Counted from the stretch's first letter, positions 23,291 through 32,949 are shown. The stretch is 64,000 bases of DNA from Mytilinidion resinicola (GCF_010093595.1 NW_022985450.1:1056188-1120187), one strand, 5' to 3'. The notes: generated by a model not told the origin, from the sequence alone. Program-made: numbers and translations.

Positions 23291-23333
23291 GGAGGGCGGC
23301 AGCCCGCTCAGGTTACCCCCTTATACTGGCTGC
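23291..23333. repeat. Right terminal inverted repeat of the mariner element
   Basis: Inverted partner of 1576-1618, followed by TA at 23334-23335. Confidence 0.9.
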
Positions 23334-23569
23334 GTAAGGCGACGTCGTGGCGATAGAGGCTTAAAACACTAAGCAGCGATGTGAGGCCGGAGGCCGATGC
23401 AGTCGCGATCACGTGCCCGCGTAAAATAGACCATCTCATATATTAACCATCCTCTTCTGATCTTCACCTTCCACTCTCCACACCCTCACCACTTGGCTCA
23501 TTTTGCCCGCCCTCATCACATACCGGCCTTCTTCGAGTCCATTCTCTACTTCGTGCCAGTCCGGCCATC

Positions 23570-24663
23570 ATGGAGTTTCATCTCGGCTCCGTCTTGGTGA
23601 TTGGGGGCTGTGGATTAGTCGGACACAGTATCGTCAAGCAACTCCTCGAATCTGGCTAGGCGGCAAGCGTCACCGTCTTCGATATCGCGACCAAGCATAA
23701 CCGCTACCCCGGAGCTCGATACGTCAATGGCAGCATTTCTTCCAAGCAGGATGTGCTCACCGCCCTGAAAGAGTCCAAAACCGATGTCATCATCAATACG
23801 GCGTCCCCAAACTCACTTATTGCCAGCAAGCATCTACTCGAAGAAGTCAACATCACAGGCACCCAGAACGTCCTCGACTGCGCTATGGAGTGCGGCATCA
23901 AAGTCTGCGTGCACACCTCCAGCTCTGAAGTAGTGCAGAATTCCTACGACGACATCATCTGGGCGAACGAGACGTGGCCACTTCCAGAGTGTCCAGTCGA
24001 CGGGGGCGTCTATGCCAGAACCAAGAAGATTGGGGAGGACTTAGTTCTCAAAGCCAACGGCAAGAATGGCCTCCTCACTGCGGCAATCCGCTTGTCCACC
24101 GTCTTCGGCGAAGACGACCAAGTCCTCACCAAGCAGTCGATCGCACTCGAACCGGCAAAGCCAAGTTCCGCGTCGGCACTGGCAAGAATCTCTACGATTT
24201 CATCTACGCTGGGAATGCCGCAGAAGGGCACATTCTGGCCGCCAAGAAGCTCGTGGAGGCATCTCTGTCAAAGGAACCAGTTCCGAAGGAGTCCCGCGTG
24301 GATGGCGAGGCTTTCTTCTTGACCAACGGCGACCCGTGGCCATTCTGGGACTTTTCTCGCTTTGTCGCGGCCGAGATTGGTCTCCCAATCGCCGACAAGG
24401 ATCTATGGTTCATTCCGTTGGGCATTGCTATCTTTGTGCTCTCTGTCTTCGAATGGGCCTACTAGGTTGGCACACTGGGAAAACAGCCAAGCATCACGAC
24501 GCGAATGCTCAAGTACACGGCTGAGGTCCGCACCTTCGATATTACAAAAGCAAAGCAGCGGCTGGGATATCGCCCCCGCGTTGGCATGGAAGAAGGGATC
24601 AAGCGCGCCGTCGCCTCGGCCCTGTCCAGATCCAACACTTCCGAACAGAAGAAGTCCACTTGA
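23570..24663 (+). pseudogene. ERG26-like sterol 3-beta-dehydrogenase/decarboxylase, pseudogene
   Basis: Looks like a homologue of the NAD-dependent 3-beta-hydroxysteroid dehydrogenase family that includes sterol-4-alpha-carboxylate 3-dehydrogenase (ERG26). The ATG at 23570 is followed by the Rossmann motif VLVIGGCGLVGHSIVKQLL, then INTASP, a HTSS block and a YARTK catalytic Tyr/Lys pair near 24010. Later family blocks are NLYDFIYAGNAAEGH and GEAFFLTNGDPWPFWDFSR. Three lesions: a TAG at 23657-23659 (probably former Gln or Trp), a frameshift near 24140-24155, and a TAG at 24463-24465 within the C-terminal region. The two TAGs are RIP-compatible and the gene starts only 235 bp from the transposon stack. 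A functional ERG26 is presumably elsewhere. Confidence 0.85.
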
Positions 24664-24817
24664 AGAGAATGCACGTCCGGCATAGGCACAGCAAGGAGTG
24701 GGCAGGCGCTGATGCATGTCGGGGAGGACAGAATCCGAGAATATGGGGTCGCAGGGCAAACTTGCTGCTAGGCTGTAAGGAGAGTGACACAACCGAGATG
24801 CTTGGGAGACCGCAGTA

Positions 24818-25514
24818 GTGCATGATTTGGGCGCCCTTAATGATAACAGCTGGTACGAGTGCAATACTACCACCACTAATTAACTCCAACACCGAGGCCC
24901 AATTGCAGTTTGTTTTGTTGGCCGTGTGTATTCTCTTAGTGTCCTCACAGCGTGTAATAACCCACTAATTGCCCCCTATTCCAATGCAAAACCCGGACTT
25001 ATTGAAATTACATTCATCTGCCGGCAGAATTCTGTATTTCTGCTTAATAGCTCGATAGCGGCTGAACTATTCCTGGATGGGCTTAGCATTATTAGATGCC
25101 GCCCAATCGATTTCTATTGGCTTCTGTTTGACCTTGTGTGTTGTTTCCTTGTGCCTCTTAAGGAAGTTCTTTGGTCCAGTCGCGTCCAAGAGTGACCGGT
25201 ACGGTGCCGTGAGGTGCGTGTAGCTTCAGGATGCGCTGTGCAGCATTATGCACTTGGTGGAACAAGGCGGCGGTTCCAATGCGATCCATGCGATTAATAT
25301 AGGCCAAGACCGTAGCCTCCTGGTGTATATCAAGCTTCTTATTGCTGCCAGGCCTCTTCATCTTGCTTGGTATGCCCTCGAGGCGTCGGCACACGCGATC
25401 GGGCGGCGCGTTGTGTAGGCGTGCAGCGGCCGCAGCATTAGGGGTTTCCATGTTGTGATATGCCTCAATGGCACTTTGAACACGAGCCTCGATAATTTCA
25501 GATTCTGTAGGCAT
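24818..25514 (-). pseudogene. Fot1/pogo-like transposase fragment
   Basis: On the minus strand the start MPTESEIIEARVQSAIEAY is followed by an HTH/CENP-B-type DNA-binding region (AAAARLHNAPPDRVCRRLEG, then LDIHQEATVLAYINRMDRIG) and GRDWTK. A frameshift at about 25172 leads to FLKRHKETTHKVKQKPIEID, then NFNKSGFCIGIGGN, the first DDE catalytic region with Asp changed to Asn, ending near GAQIMH. In-frame TAGs replace Trp and Gln. The rest of the DDE domain is missing. It sits between the ERG26-like and P450 relics and may mark a deletion junction between them. Confidence 0.8.
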
Positions 25515-25869
25515 GGTTGTGGTGATACAATTTGAGGATGGAGGTGAAACAATGCATTGAACGAGGTAAGTGATGTATTGGATGAGCATCTATCTAGGCT
25601 ACGTACGCCGTATATATACTCTGTGTGTGTGGAGGCTTACGTAGCCGTACCGTAGAACTGTGTGGGCTAAGTATAGGAACCATGTTCTATATCAAGGTAG
25701 CCGAGCTAACCGTACCATACTCCGTAGGCTAGCTGGCTAAGAATACGTACTCCGTCAAGATCAATTGCGTGAACAGTATGCTTCGTCTCATAATGTCGCT
25801 CTCGACATTATGCGAACCTTCAGGTTTCTGGCGGTGGACATCATATCACACATGTGCCTCGGGAAGCCC

Positions 25870-25877
25870 TTCGGAAG
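25870..25877. repeat. Left 8-bp target duplication of the hAT element
   Basis: TTCGGAAG, repeated exactly at 27095-27102. Confidence 0.9.
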
Positions 25878-27094
25878 CAGTGAAGGAACTGGACTGGGTT
25901 AATTTGGACTGGGTTGGATGGGTTACTCTTAATATAGCTCTGGGTTCGACTTCTGATTGGTCCGGCGCGGGGTGGGTTTGAGGCCGTGGAGCACCCAGGC
26001 GCTCCACAGCTTTTCTCTCATACCGAGGAAGTCGTGGTGTTGAGGTTGAGGCAGGCTAGCTGAGGCCTCTGATTGGCTGAGCTATATACTCCGAGGCCTG
26101 CAAGGGGATCCTGTCTCAAAACTGTTAGCGTAGCCATATAGATTGCGACCTATTCCCCTACAAAATCTCTTGCCCGTCCTGTGCCCGTTTTTGAAGCTAT
26201 TCGCACCCCCGTCCAACACCTCATCGCTATGGCCGACGCCGCGCCTGTTGACGAGGCTGTATGCCCTCAGCGCTCTATCACCAGCTTCCTTGGTGCACGC
26301 TATGCAGCCCCGGTTACTGACAGCGTTATCCTAGCCGAGTATATTAAAACAGCTCCTCTCGCAGCTGGCCAGGTGCGTGCCGGAGCAACACCAGGTGCCT
26401 CTCTCGATGTTGATGACATTATTGCATGGTGGAACAATCGATATTATACCTGGCCGGACCTCGCCCGCTTTACATTAGACGTTCTTGCTGTGCCGCCGAT
26501 AAGCGATAAGTGCAAGAGGCTATTCAGCAGCGCATCTATATTGCTAGATAAGCGTAGGAGACGCCTTGGAATTGATATAATTAAGGCAAACGAGTGTCTA
26601 CGGTCATCCTACGGCCCTCCTGCTCAGGAAGCATTTAATGATGCGGAGCACGCCGCGTCGCTTAGTGCATCGCGAGTATCACCAGCCTTACTTGCTGAGC
26701 AGGCGGCGGAGCAATTAAGGGTCTCACAATGCGAGGAAGCAGATGCTATAGCTGCTGACGGTGACGACGACGCGTTGGCCGAGCAGGAACTACGTGAGGT
26801 TGAAGAGGAGGCTATATTAGAGGGTCCTGCACCACCTATTAAGGTTGTAGATGCAGATGAGGATAATATGGTGGTTAGCGATGGCTCGGGGATCGCAATT
26901 TAGGTAGTAGGTTTGGTCACTTCTCACCCTCAATTTAGCCCACGCTAAGCTACTTTAGGCAATATACTCAGCTTCAACACCTTACAAATCACTAGCGTGG
27001 AGCCCCTGTAGCTCCTGGAGCTCCGCAGCGTTTCCGCTGGGTTGGAGTGGATTTGGTTGCTAACCCAACCCAGTCCAGTCCAGTTCCTTCACTG
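25878..27094 (+). mobile_element. Internally deleted hAT transposon (1217 bp)
   Basis: Ends are inverted: CAGTGAAGGAACTGGACTGG on the left, and the reverse complement of CCAGTCCAGTTCCTTCACTG on the right, flanked by a perfect 8-bp duplication, the hAT hallmark. Sub-terminal copies of CTGGACTGGGTT occur on both sides. Only the 3' part of a transposase gene is inside, so it is a deletion derivative that would need a full-length relative to move. Few RIP-type changes are visible, suggesting a young insertion or one too short for RIP. Confidence 0.9.
26181..26903 (+). CDS. hAT transposase C-terminal fragment (dimerisation domain)
   Basis: Open 240-codon frame. It carries the hAT C-terminal dimerisation signature: IIAWWNNRYYTWPDLARFTL, then LDVLAVPPISDKCKRLFSSA, then RRRRLGIDIIKANECLRSSY. 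The acidic tail (DGDDDALAEQELREVEEEAI) is also common in fungal hATs. The N-terminal BED finger and the DDE acids are absent, so it cannot catalyse transposition. Whether it is expressed is unknown; the ATG is simply the first Met of the open frame. Confidence 0.75.
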   Translation: MPVFEAIRTPVQHLIAMADAAPVDEAVCPQRSITSFLGARYAAPVTDSVILAEYIKTAPLAAGQVRAGATPGASLDVDDIIAWWNNRYYTWPDLARFTLDVLAVPPISDKCKRLFSSASILLDKRRRRLGIDIIKANECLRSSYGPPAQEAFNDAEHAASLSASRVSPALLAEQAAEQLRVSQCEEADAIAADGDDDALAEQELREVEEEAILEGPAPPIKVVDADEDNMVVSDGSGIAI

Positions 27095-28219
27095 TTCGGA
27101 AGCGTCGAGGCTGATAACGACCAGCACAAGTTCATCTAAATCTTCTGCGCAGGGACTAGAGTGCAGACATGCCTTTCAGTGTTGCCAGAATTAAAGGGCT
27201 TCTTAGTGATGCTGTCTTCACTCCCTATCTTGAGCCGGTGGGTTGCACCAACTCCAGGCGATGGCACGCCGCTGGGTAATGTGCTTGGTGTAGGTTCATG
27301 CAGCTGTCTTGTGGATTTTAACTTTGCGGATTCTAATTCGGGACCAGATTATCCGAGAAGAAGTGAATAGCCGGTTTCAATGCCACGGTCCGAAAATCGA
27401 CATGCTTGACTCGTTCCTCGCGCGTGGTCTCGGCCAAAAAGAAGCCGTTGGCGAGCTTCTCATAATCATGTAAATCCCCACCTCCCTTCTCTAGTTCCTT
27501 CTCTACCACTCCTCACTCTCGCCTAGGAGCGCGGGTATCGAAACGACCACCACGGCGATCACATCCATCCTCTTCCTCATTCTCTCCACCCCCGGCGTGC
27601 ACTCAAAACTCCAAGCCGAGATTGATGCTGCTATGGACTTGGATCCCAGCTTCCCCGCTGAACAAGCTACTATCAATGCTCTTCCATAATTCGGCGCCTG
27701 TATCTCCGAGGCCCTTCACATCTACCCGCCATCCTTCTAACTCTGTGAACGCATGGCCCCTGCCGCCGGCGACGTGCTCGGCGGTTACAATATTCCCGGC
27801 GGCACATTCATTGGCATCAACTCCAAAGCCGCGCAGCTAGGCGACGTGTTCGGCGCCGATGTCGAGGCGTTTCGGCCGGAGCGGTGGCTAGTCGATGATG
27901 TGGAGAGGGTAACATTGATGCGAAGGGACTTGGAGCTGGTGTTTAACTACGGGAGCACCAAGTGCCTTGGAATGACTGTGGCGTGTATGGAGATGAACAA
28001 GGTTGTTTTTGAGGTAAGAGGTCGAGCCAGCCTTACTGGCGGTTGGCAGATTTTTAGAAACTTCCGCGTGGAGATTAGTCCGCGGTATGATATGCGTGCG
28101 GATGAGATTATCCCAAGGAAGCTGTTAATAACGTTGGCTCCTAAGCCGGTTGGGAAAAGCGTAACTATTTTGACACTTGGGAGACCACCTGTGTGTACTG
28201 CTGCTTCTCTAAAAACGTG

Positions 28220-28751
28220 AATTCCTGACTAGATTTACAAATCCCGGAAAGAGATGCTAAGGCGGGAGTGTGGAGGTCACCGTAGAGGGCTTATTGATCG
28301 AATGCTTCCTGCTACCCCTATGGGTCTAGCGGTAAAGAGGAGACGGCGATACTTCGAGGCTGATGATGGGTAGAGGCTAGAGGTTTGTGATGCCGACCAA
28401 ATACAGGTTATAAAGGTAACAATTCAGAGGCCTAAATCAACTAAAGGAGGACTTCACGTGTTTTGGGTCACCCTTTATGCTTTTGGAATCCAAGTCTTGA
28501 TATTACCGGGAGCACGAACTTCGTCACCGTTCTCCACGGATTCAAATCGCTCACTCAGCTATACCCTCGTTGAGCTCCTTCAATCATTTCGTGACTTCAC
28601 GTTTAACGTCCTTCTTGACCTTCTTACATGCCTAGAACTTCCCAGTTCCACAAGAGATCGTTACGATGTTGGGGACCTACCGCAGGCGTATGAACATGGC
28701 AACCTGTGCAACCGCGTCTCTGACCACAAACGAGTCCACGAGGCTGAAAGT
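28220..28751. other. Spacer without recognisable gene
   Basis: I see no coding signature. An open frame on the plus strand (28458-28934) has no recognisable domain and overlaps the minus-strand remnant, so it is not called. Confidence 0.5.
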
Positions 28752-29360
28752 TTAGACGTCACTGGACGGGACCAGGGCTACCTCGCTGTCTCTGTACAGG
28801 AATGGGGCCATGCGGCTGCCGGGGCCCCACTCGAGATCACGGTCTCGTACCCGTCTATGCTCGAGATCGTGGAGGTAGCCATGAGCGCGGAGCCGAGCAA
28901 CATGCCGAGGACGATGAGGAGGGCCGTGTTCTAGTACGCACTCAAAACCCGGTTCCCACTTCCTCTTCACCGCGAAGAAGACCGAGGGTCCGCACAAGTT
29001 GAAGGCCATACACGAGGGGTTGCCCGAGCCGTTGCTCTCGCACTCCATCCCGGGTAACCACCCAGCCCAGCGCCCCTTCATCTCGTTGTTCACCACTATG
29101 GTAGTGTGGCTGGTCGAGGGCAATGGCTCGATTACCTCGATGAACTTGGAGTACTTCTCCTTCGCGTTTGCGACGCTGACCGAATTCCCCTTCACCGACG
29201 GAACATCTCTAGGCCATGGGGGTAGCCTTAATTTATCAGAGTGCGCACTGGTTCCTGGACCTTGGTGTTTCGAAGAAAGCCAGAACTTGACTTTAGAATC
29301 ATCACTAAGAGCAAGCAGACGCTGCTCCATAGACCTTTCGACAACCAGAGACAGCCACAC
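28752..29360 (-). pseudogene. Possible remnant of a fungal membrane protein
   Basis: Weak call. On the minus strand a 202-codon frame contains CMAFNLCGPSVFFAVKRKWEPG. If the frame is shifted by one near 28935, a strongly hydrophobic segment appears (NTALLIVLGMLLGSALMATS). A hydrophobic helix following a charged loop fits a small multi-pass membrane protein split by a missed intron or a frameshift. No family recognised. The 3' end lies in relic DNA, and the Mutator-like element is inserted 76 bp upstream of its first Met. Confidence 0.25.
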
Positions 29361-29427
29361 CCTATCATGCAGGATTCATCTAAATCGCTGATGAGTGGAC
29401 CAGCACTTGCCAGCTATTGAATGATCC

Positions 29428-29436
29428 AAATGCGAC
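29428..29436. repeat. Left 9-bp target duplication of the Mutator-like element
   Basis: AAATGCGAC, repeated exactly at 30221-30229. Confidence 0.85.
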
Positions 29437-30220
29437 AGCGTGGTTAGTAAACCGGCCAATCCTCAATCGGATTGACGGCCGGTTTATTAGTATAGACTCT
29501 AGATAATCCAATCAATCAATCCTCTAGCCAATCAAATCTCAAGCGGAGATTGATCCGATTGATCCGATTGGTGTATATAAATCGGAAAGGATATATACGA
29601 ATCGGAAAGGATGTATACAAATTGGAAAGGATGCATACGGACGTGATTTTTATAGATTTTTATGGGTATAACTTCATTCTATAAGCTCACTACGCCTATA
29701 GATGAGGTTACGGAGTGCCCCAGAGTAGAGGGCAACGTGAGAGTGCCATGGTGGTGAGGTTCTAGGTGAGGGGGGGCTCAGGATGTCCCTTGGGAACGTT
29801 GCGCGGAGTACAAAAGGGGGGCGCATTTTTAAGGCCTAGAAGACCTAATGATTTGCTTCAAACGTAATTCAACCCGTAGAAATCGACTCCCGTTGTCCGT
29901 TTAAGCTCACCTCGTCATGGTGGAGTGCTAGAGGGGGGGCTAGGGCCGTGGTTGATGAGGCTAGCAAAACGTGTTCTCCCGCCTCCGCCGGCGGAACCTC
30001 GGGGCAGCAGAACGCCGTGATTCTATTGGCTTGTTAAGACACGGTGAGGCCTTAGCGCACCGATCTCTTAGCGCGATGTTATTCACTTATTTGCCAATCC
30101 GGATTAAACCGTGCAAACCAAAATTCTAATCAATCCAATCAATCAAGCTTCATCCTATATATAACAACCCAATCAATCTGCTCTCTAGTTGAGCCGGCCG
30201 CCGGTTTAGTAACCACGGTG
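29437..30220. mobile_element. Non-autonomous Mutator-like DNA element (784 bp)
   Basis: Flanked by a 9-bp direct duplication, the size made by Mutator-like transposases. The ends are imperfect inverted repeats of about 20 bp sharing GTGGTTA(G/C)TAAACCGGC. Sub-terminal sequence is rich in AATC/GATT motifs, and three 20-bp tandem units lie near 29580-29639. No transposase reading frame is seen, so it depends on a helper elsewhere. Family assignment rests on duplication length and end structure only. Confidence 0.78.
29580..29639. repeat. 20-bp tandem repeat, three units
   Basis: Units AATCGGAAAGGATATATACG, AATCGGAAAGGATGTATACA and AATTGGAAAGGATGCATACG, inside the Mutator-like element. Confidence 0.85.
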
Positions 30221-30229
30221 AAATGCGAC

Positions 30230-30729
30230 GCCAGTACGGACGGCGTAAAAATTCTCACACAGCATGCCATTTGATTGTTTCATCGATGCCTATTTGCCGT
30301 AGGTACTCGAAAGATATACCACTCGCAGGAGGGTTCCAGTTGCACGGACTGTGTACCAATCTTATGTTTGATCTGCAGCCTGGTTTTGGTTCGGTCGGCA
30401 CAGGGAGGTTTGTTGCTGCCTTTCGACACCATAAAAACAATACCACGCTGCAGCTATTGCTCTTCTCTTGTAGGGCTCTGAAAATATAGGCCTCGAGCTA
30501 TAATGCGCGTTGTTCCAATTTCTTTTCCTTGATCTGCATAAGTACTTTAGCCAATCAGACCATGGTGGCGATCGCTGCAGCTTTCCAGCGCACGAGCGCA
30601 CGAGCGGAACGCTGCCATCAACAAACAACAATCATACTACGCGCAACAACGACACACGCAATCCACTCCACCAAGTCTTAGCATCAAGAGACTATCGACC
30701 TCATCGACGATACGAATGTTCGTTCCACA
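30230..30729. promoter_or_regulatory. Upstream region of the 697-residue gene
   Basis: About 500 bp with no credible gene. It must contain the promoter and 5' UTR of the following gene; no clear TATA element is seen. The Mutator-like element ends at its left edge and could have brought or displaced regulatory sequence. Confidence 0.4.
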
Positions 30730-32823
30730 ATGGCGCCTCGCACGGGAACCGTGTCCCATGCCATCGCTGGTTTACAACAATTGAATCCTGCTTCGAAGCG
30801 GAAGCACCTTGGCCAGGTCACAGGCAACAATATGCACTCTAAGCGCCAACGTCTGGAGGCAGCCTTCCCAAAGGCCACCATTCCATCGCACCGTTTCTCG
30901 ATCCTCGAAGACCAAGTTCCAGACGTCAAGGACGACGACGACGACGCCGACGAGCAGAATTACGATCATCTCTGGCATATTATCAGGGAACGGAAGGCAC
31001 AACGATACCTGAGCGAAGCCGCTATGGAAAGGTTGGATCAAGAGAAAGCTGAGGAGACAGGGTCAACGACGACCGCGAAGGCTCGAAAAGATCAGCAGCT
31101 ATTTGCGGAAGAGATGTTGCATCCTCGCTGGATCGCAATCAAGCGAAACAAGCCATCCTCGGACCCACAGCACCGACTGCGACAGTTGGTACACGAGTTT
31201 TTAAGCCGGAATGACACCCCGTTCGAAGGCCTTGAGTCGTTGGTTGGGCGGTTGCACGTAAACATCGACGAGATCGAGCAAAGACGGATCCGCTCCCGGT
31301 TGGAGTATCTGAATGCCTCGCACGCATCTGAGGCACAATGGGAATCGGACCTATGGAGACACTGGTTTCTAAAAGGGTCGGTCCAAACACCGGACAGCGA
31401 TCCTATTGAGAGTAAGCCCTTCATGGGTCGCGTTGTCCAGGCCAAGATGTCTCTATCAATTAGAAGGGGCGCAGTGCTCCCTCCGCTGCTGGCCTCGGCG
31501 GATGATCGAAGAGCATCTGGGTTGCATGTCGCAAAGATTCCATGGGATCCAGACCTGAGAAAGAATAAAGGCAATCAAGAGCGTTGGTATCCGGATTATC
31601 TTTATGCGGTTTCTCAGTCCTCACTTGCCACTCGTGGAAACGACTACTATGCGCATGAAGTGGAGAACACGCTACCCGCCTTTCGAATCGCTCAACACAG
31701 TTATCTCCCTGCAAGCTGGCTTGCAGAAATCAAGTCCGCGGATACCGAACTCAACCACCTTGCAGCAGAGAACTACCTCGCCTTTATGAGCGCCTACCTC
31801 CTGCATGAACGGCTCATCCTCCGTTGGCTGACGAAGAACAACTGCAAGGGCTCCATAAATGCTGTCGAAATCGACGATAGCCTTGCAATTCACTGCATTT
31901 CTTGCTGTGGCCCAATTTGTAAAATCTGGCGAATGTCGATTCGACCAAGGCCGGATCCGTCAAGCTCACCCCTCAAACCAGTGAGATATGACATGCAACG
32001 CCTTGATACACTTGATATCCGAAACAACCGAGGGGTTAGCCGACTTGGTGACTGGATCAACATACTAAATGCATTTGGTTTGACTGCCCAGCTGGGAGGT
32101 ATTGCCGCAGACCTTGAGGCAATAGATGCTAACCCACCGGTATCTGACGAATACTCCTGGGCCTCCGAGAAAGGCTTTGTGTATAACCCCGTCTCGGAAG
32201 GCAACTCGGAAGGCATTCATATTCTGGCTGTACCGTTGAAAGAACTTCGCAACGCATACACAAAGGGCACCATTAAAGCCGACGAATACATCGGGAACAA
32301 AGTCGTTCAAGAATGGAATAGCGAAGGCGTCCCTCTTGAGGTTGACATTACCCTGCCGAAGCATCTCCCAACACCTCCTAGTTCACACGAACCAAGTGCA
32401 TCCACTTCTGAGCAAGCAGTCGAGGCAAATGCTATTCAGCGGGCCTCATTGTCTATTCATGCCAACGCATCGACTTGGACAGCACACATTACTGACACTG
32501 AGTTTACCAAATTCAGCCGTAAGGGGCTTGTCGTCATGGCCAGCGCCTTTTCCTCTCGTATCACTGGCCCCAGTCAGAGTGCCCCCGCAAGCAATGCTTC
32601 CAAGGAGGCTCTTGTTACCTACCTCGTTAGCGTACAGACTCAGCTAGGTACGGGTTTGGATGCCGCGGTTGTGTGGAAGAGAATGGGCTTACAGCGTGGC
32701 GACGTGAAAAAGCTTCGAGTGGAGACGTTGCGCATCGCTTGTGTGGACCTGGGTGGCGAGAGTATAGGCAAGACGAAACCGGAGCTAGCTGACATGGTAG
32801 AAGAGTTACTAGAGCTGGAATAG
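30730..32823 (+). CDS. Unknown protein with possible PD-(D/E)XK nuclease core and SAP-like tail
   Basis: Intron-less 697-residue frame, intact despite relics on both sides. The N-terminus is basic and disordered with a bipartite nuclear-signal-like KRKHLG...SKRQR (23-40) and an acidic run DDDDDAD (68-74). Residues about 230-460 look folded: RWYPDYLYAVS (Asp about 289), then LAEIKSAD (about 331-338) and HLAAENYLAF, a spacing resembling the P-D...E-x-K...Q/E pattern of PD-(D/E)XK nucleases and of some fungal DUF families with that fold. The last 40 residues (VKKLRVETLRIACVDLGG, KPELADMVEEL) resemble a SAP DNA-binding motif. I do not recognise the family; nuclease activity is inference only. Confidence 0.72.
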   Translation: MAPRTGTVSHAIAGLQQLNPASKRKHLGQVTGNNMHSKRQRLEAAFPKATIPSHRFSILEDQVPDVKDDDDDADEQNYDHLWHIIRERKAQRYLSEAAMERLDQEKAEETGSTTTAKARKDQQLFAEEMLHPRWIAIKRNKPSSDPQHRLRQLVHEFLSRNDTPFEGLESLVGRLHVNIDEIEQRRIRSRLEYLNASHASEAQWESDLWRHWFLKGSVQTPDSDPIESKPFMGRVVQAKMSLSIRRGAVLPPLLASADDRRASGLHVAKIPWDPDLRKNKGNQERWYPDYLYAVSQSSLATRGNDYYAHEVENTLPAFRIAQHSYLPASWLAEIKSADTELNHLAAENYLAFMSAYLLHERLILRWLTKNNCKGSINAVEIDDSLAIHCISCCGPICKIWRMSIRPRPDPSSSPLKPVRYDMQRLDTLDIRNNRGVSRLGDWINILNAFGLTAQLGGIAADLEAIDANPPVSDEYSWASEKGFVYNPVSEGNSEGIHILAVPLKELRNAYTKGTIKADEYIGNKVVQEWNSEGVPLEVDITLPKHLPTPPSSHEPSASTSEQAVEANAIQRASLSIHANASTWTAHITDTEFTKFSRKGLVVMASAFSSRITGPSQSAPASNASKEALVTYLVSVQTQLGTGLDAAVVWKRMGLQRGDVKKLRVETLRIACVDLGGESIGKTKPELADMVEELLELE

Positions 32824-32949
32824 CTACGTAGCGTACTCGGGAACTCATTAATTGGAACCTGCTTTTTCTATACTTTGACATCTTACATGCCGCTCGCCCC
32901 TCCCAAAAACTAACTCCTTCAAACTACTACATCTCTACCGCCCTCCAAC

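Larger units (their letters stand above)
1574..23335 (-). mobile_element. Tc1/mariner element, split into three pieces by nested insertions
   Basis: Outermost element of the stack. The ends are 43-bp inverted repeats (1576-1618 and 23291-23333) differing at about two positions, flanked by TA on both sides (1574-1575, 23334-23335) as expected for Tc1/mariner. The transposase is on the minus strand in three blocks: 5' part in 22912-23290, middle in 14834-15288, C-terminal part in 1684-2062. Removing the two nested insertions leaves about 1.4 kb, a normal size for this superfamily. The frame is broken by TGG-to-TAG and CAA-to-TAA type stops, so it is dead. Everything between the three blocks was inserted later. 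Confidence 0.85.
25759..28219 (+). pseudogene. Cytochrome P450 pseudogene, interrupted by a hAT element
   Basis: P450 sequence starts mid-protein at 25759 (DQLREQYASSHN, DIMRTFRFLAVDIISHMCLG), is interrupted by the hAT insertion 25878-27094, and resumes with SVEADNDQHKFI. Later parts are EEVNSRFQ, MLDSFLARGLGQKEAVGELL, a 57-bp intron (27470-27526), the I-helix AGIETTTTAI, an ISEALHIYPPSF block, EAFRPERW, and the haem motif FNYGSTKCLG (Cys codon 27963-27965). An in-frame 36-bp GTAAGA...CAG segment (28013-28048) may be a shrunken last intron. Stops at 27137, 27688 and 27738 are all CAA to TAA. The N-terminal anchor is missing. Subfamily unknown. Confidence 0.85.

Noticed and set aside
1574..23335. 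Starship or other cargo-carrying giant element
   Set aside because: No DUF3435 tyrosine recombinase captain and no cargo genes; the content is explained fully by ordinary nested transposons.
28458..28934. 158-codon plus-strand frame
   Set aside because: No domain, lies in relic DNA and overlaps the weak minus-strand remnant.
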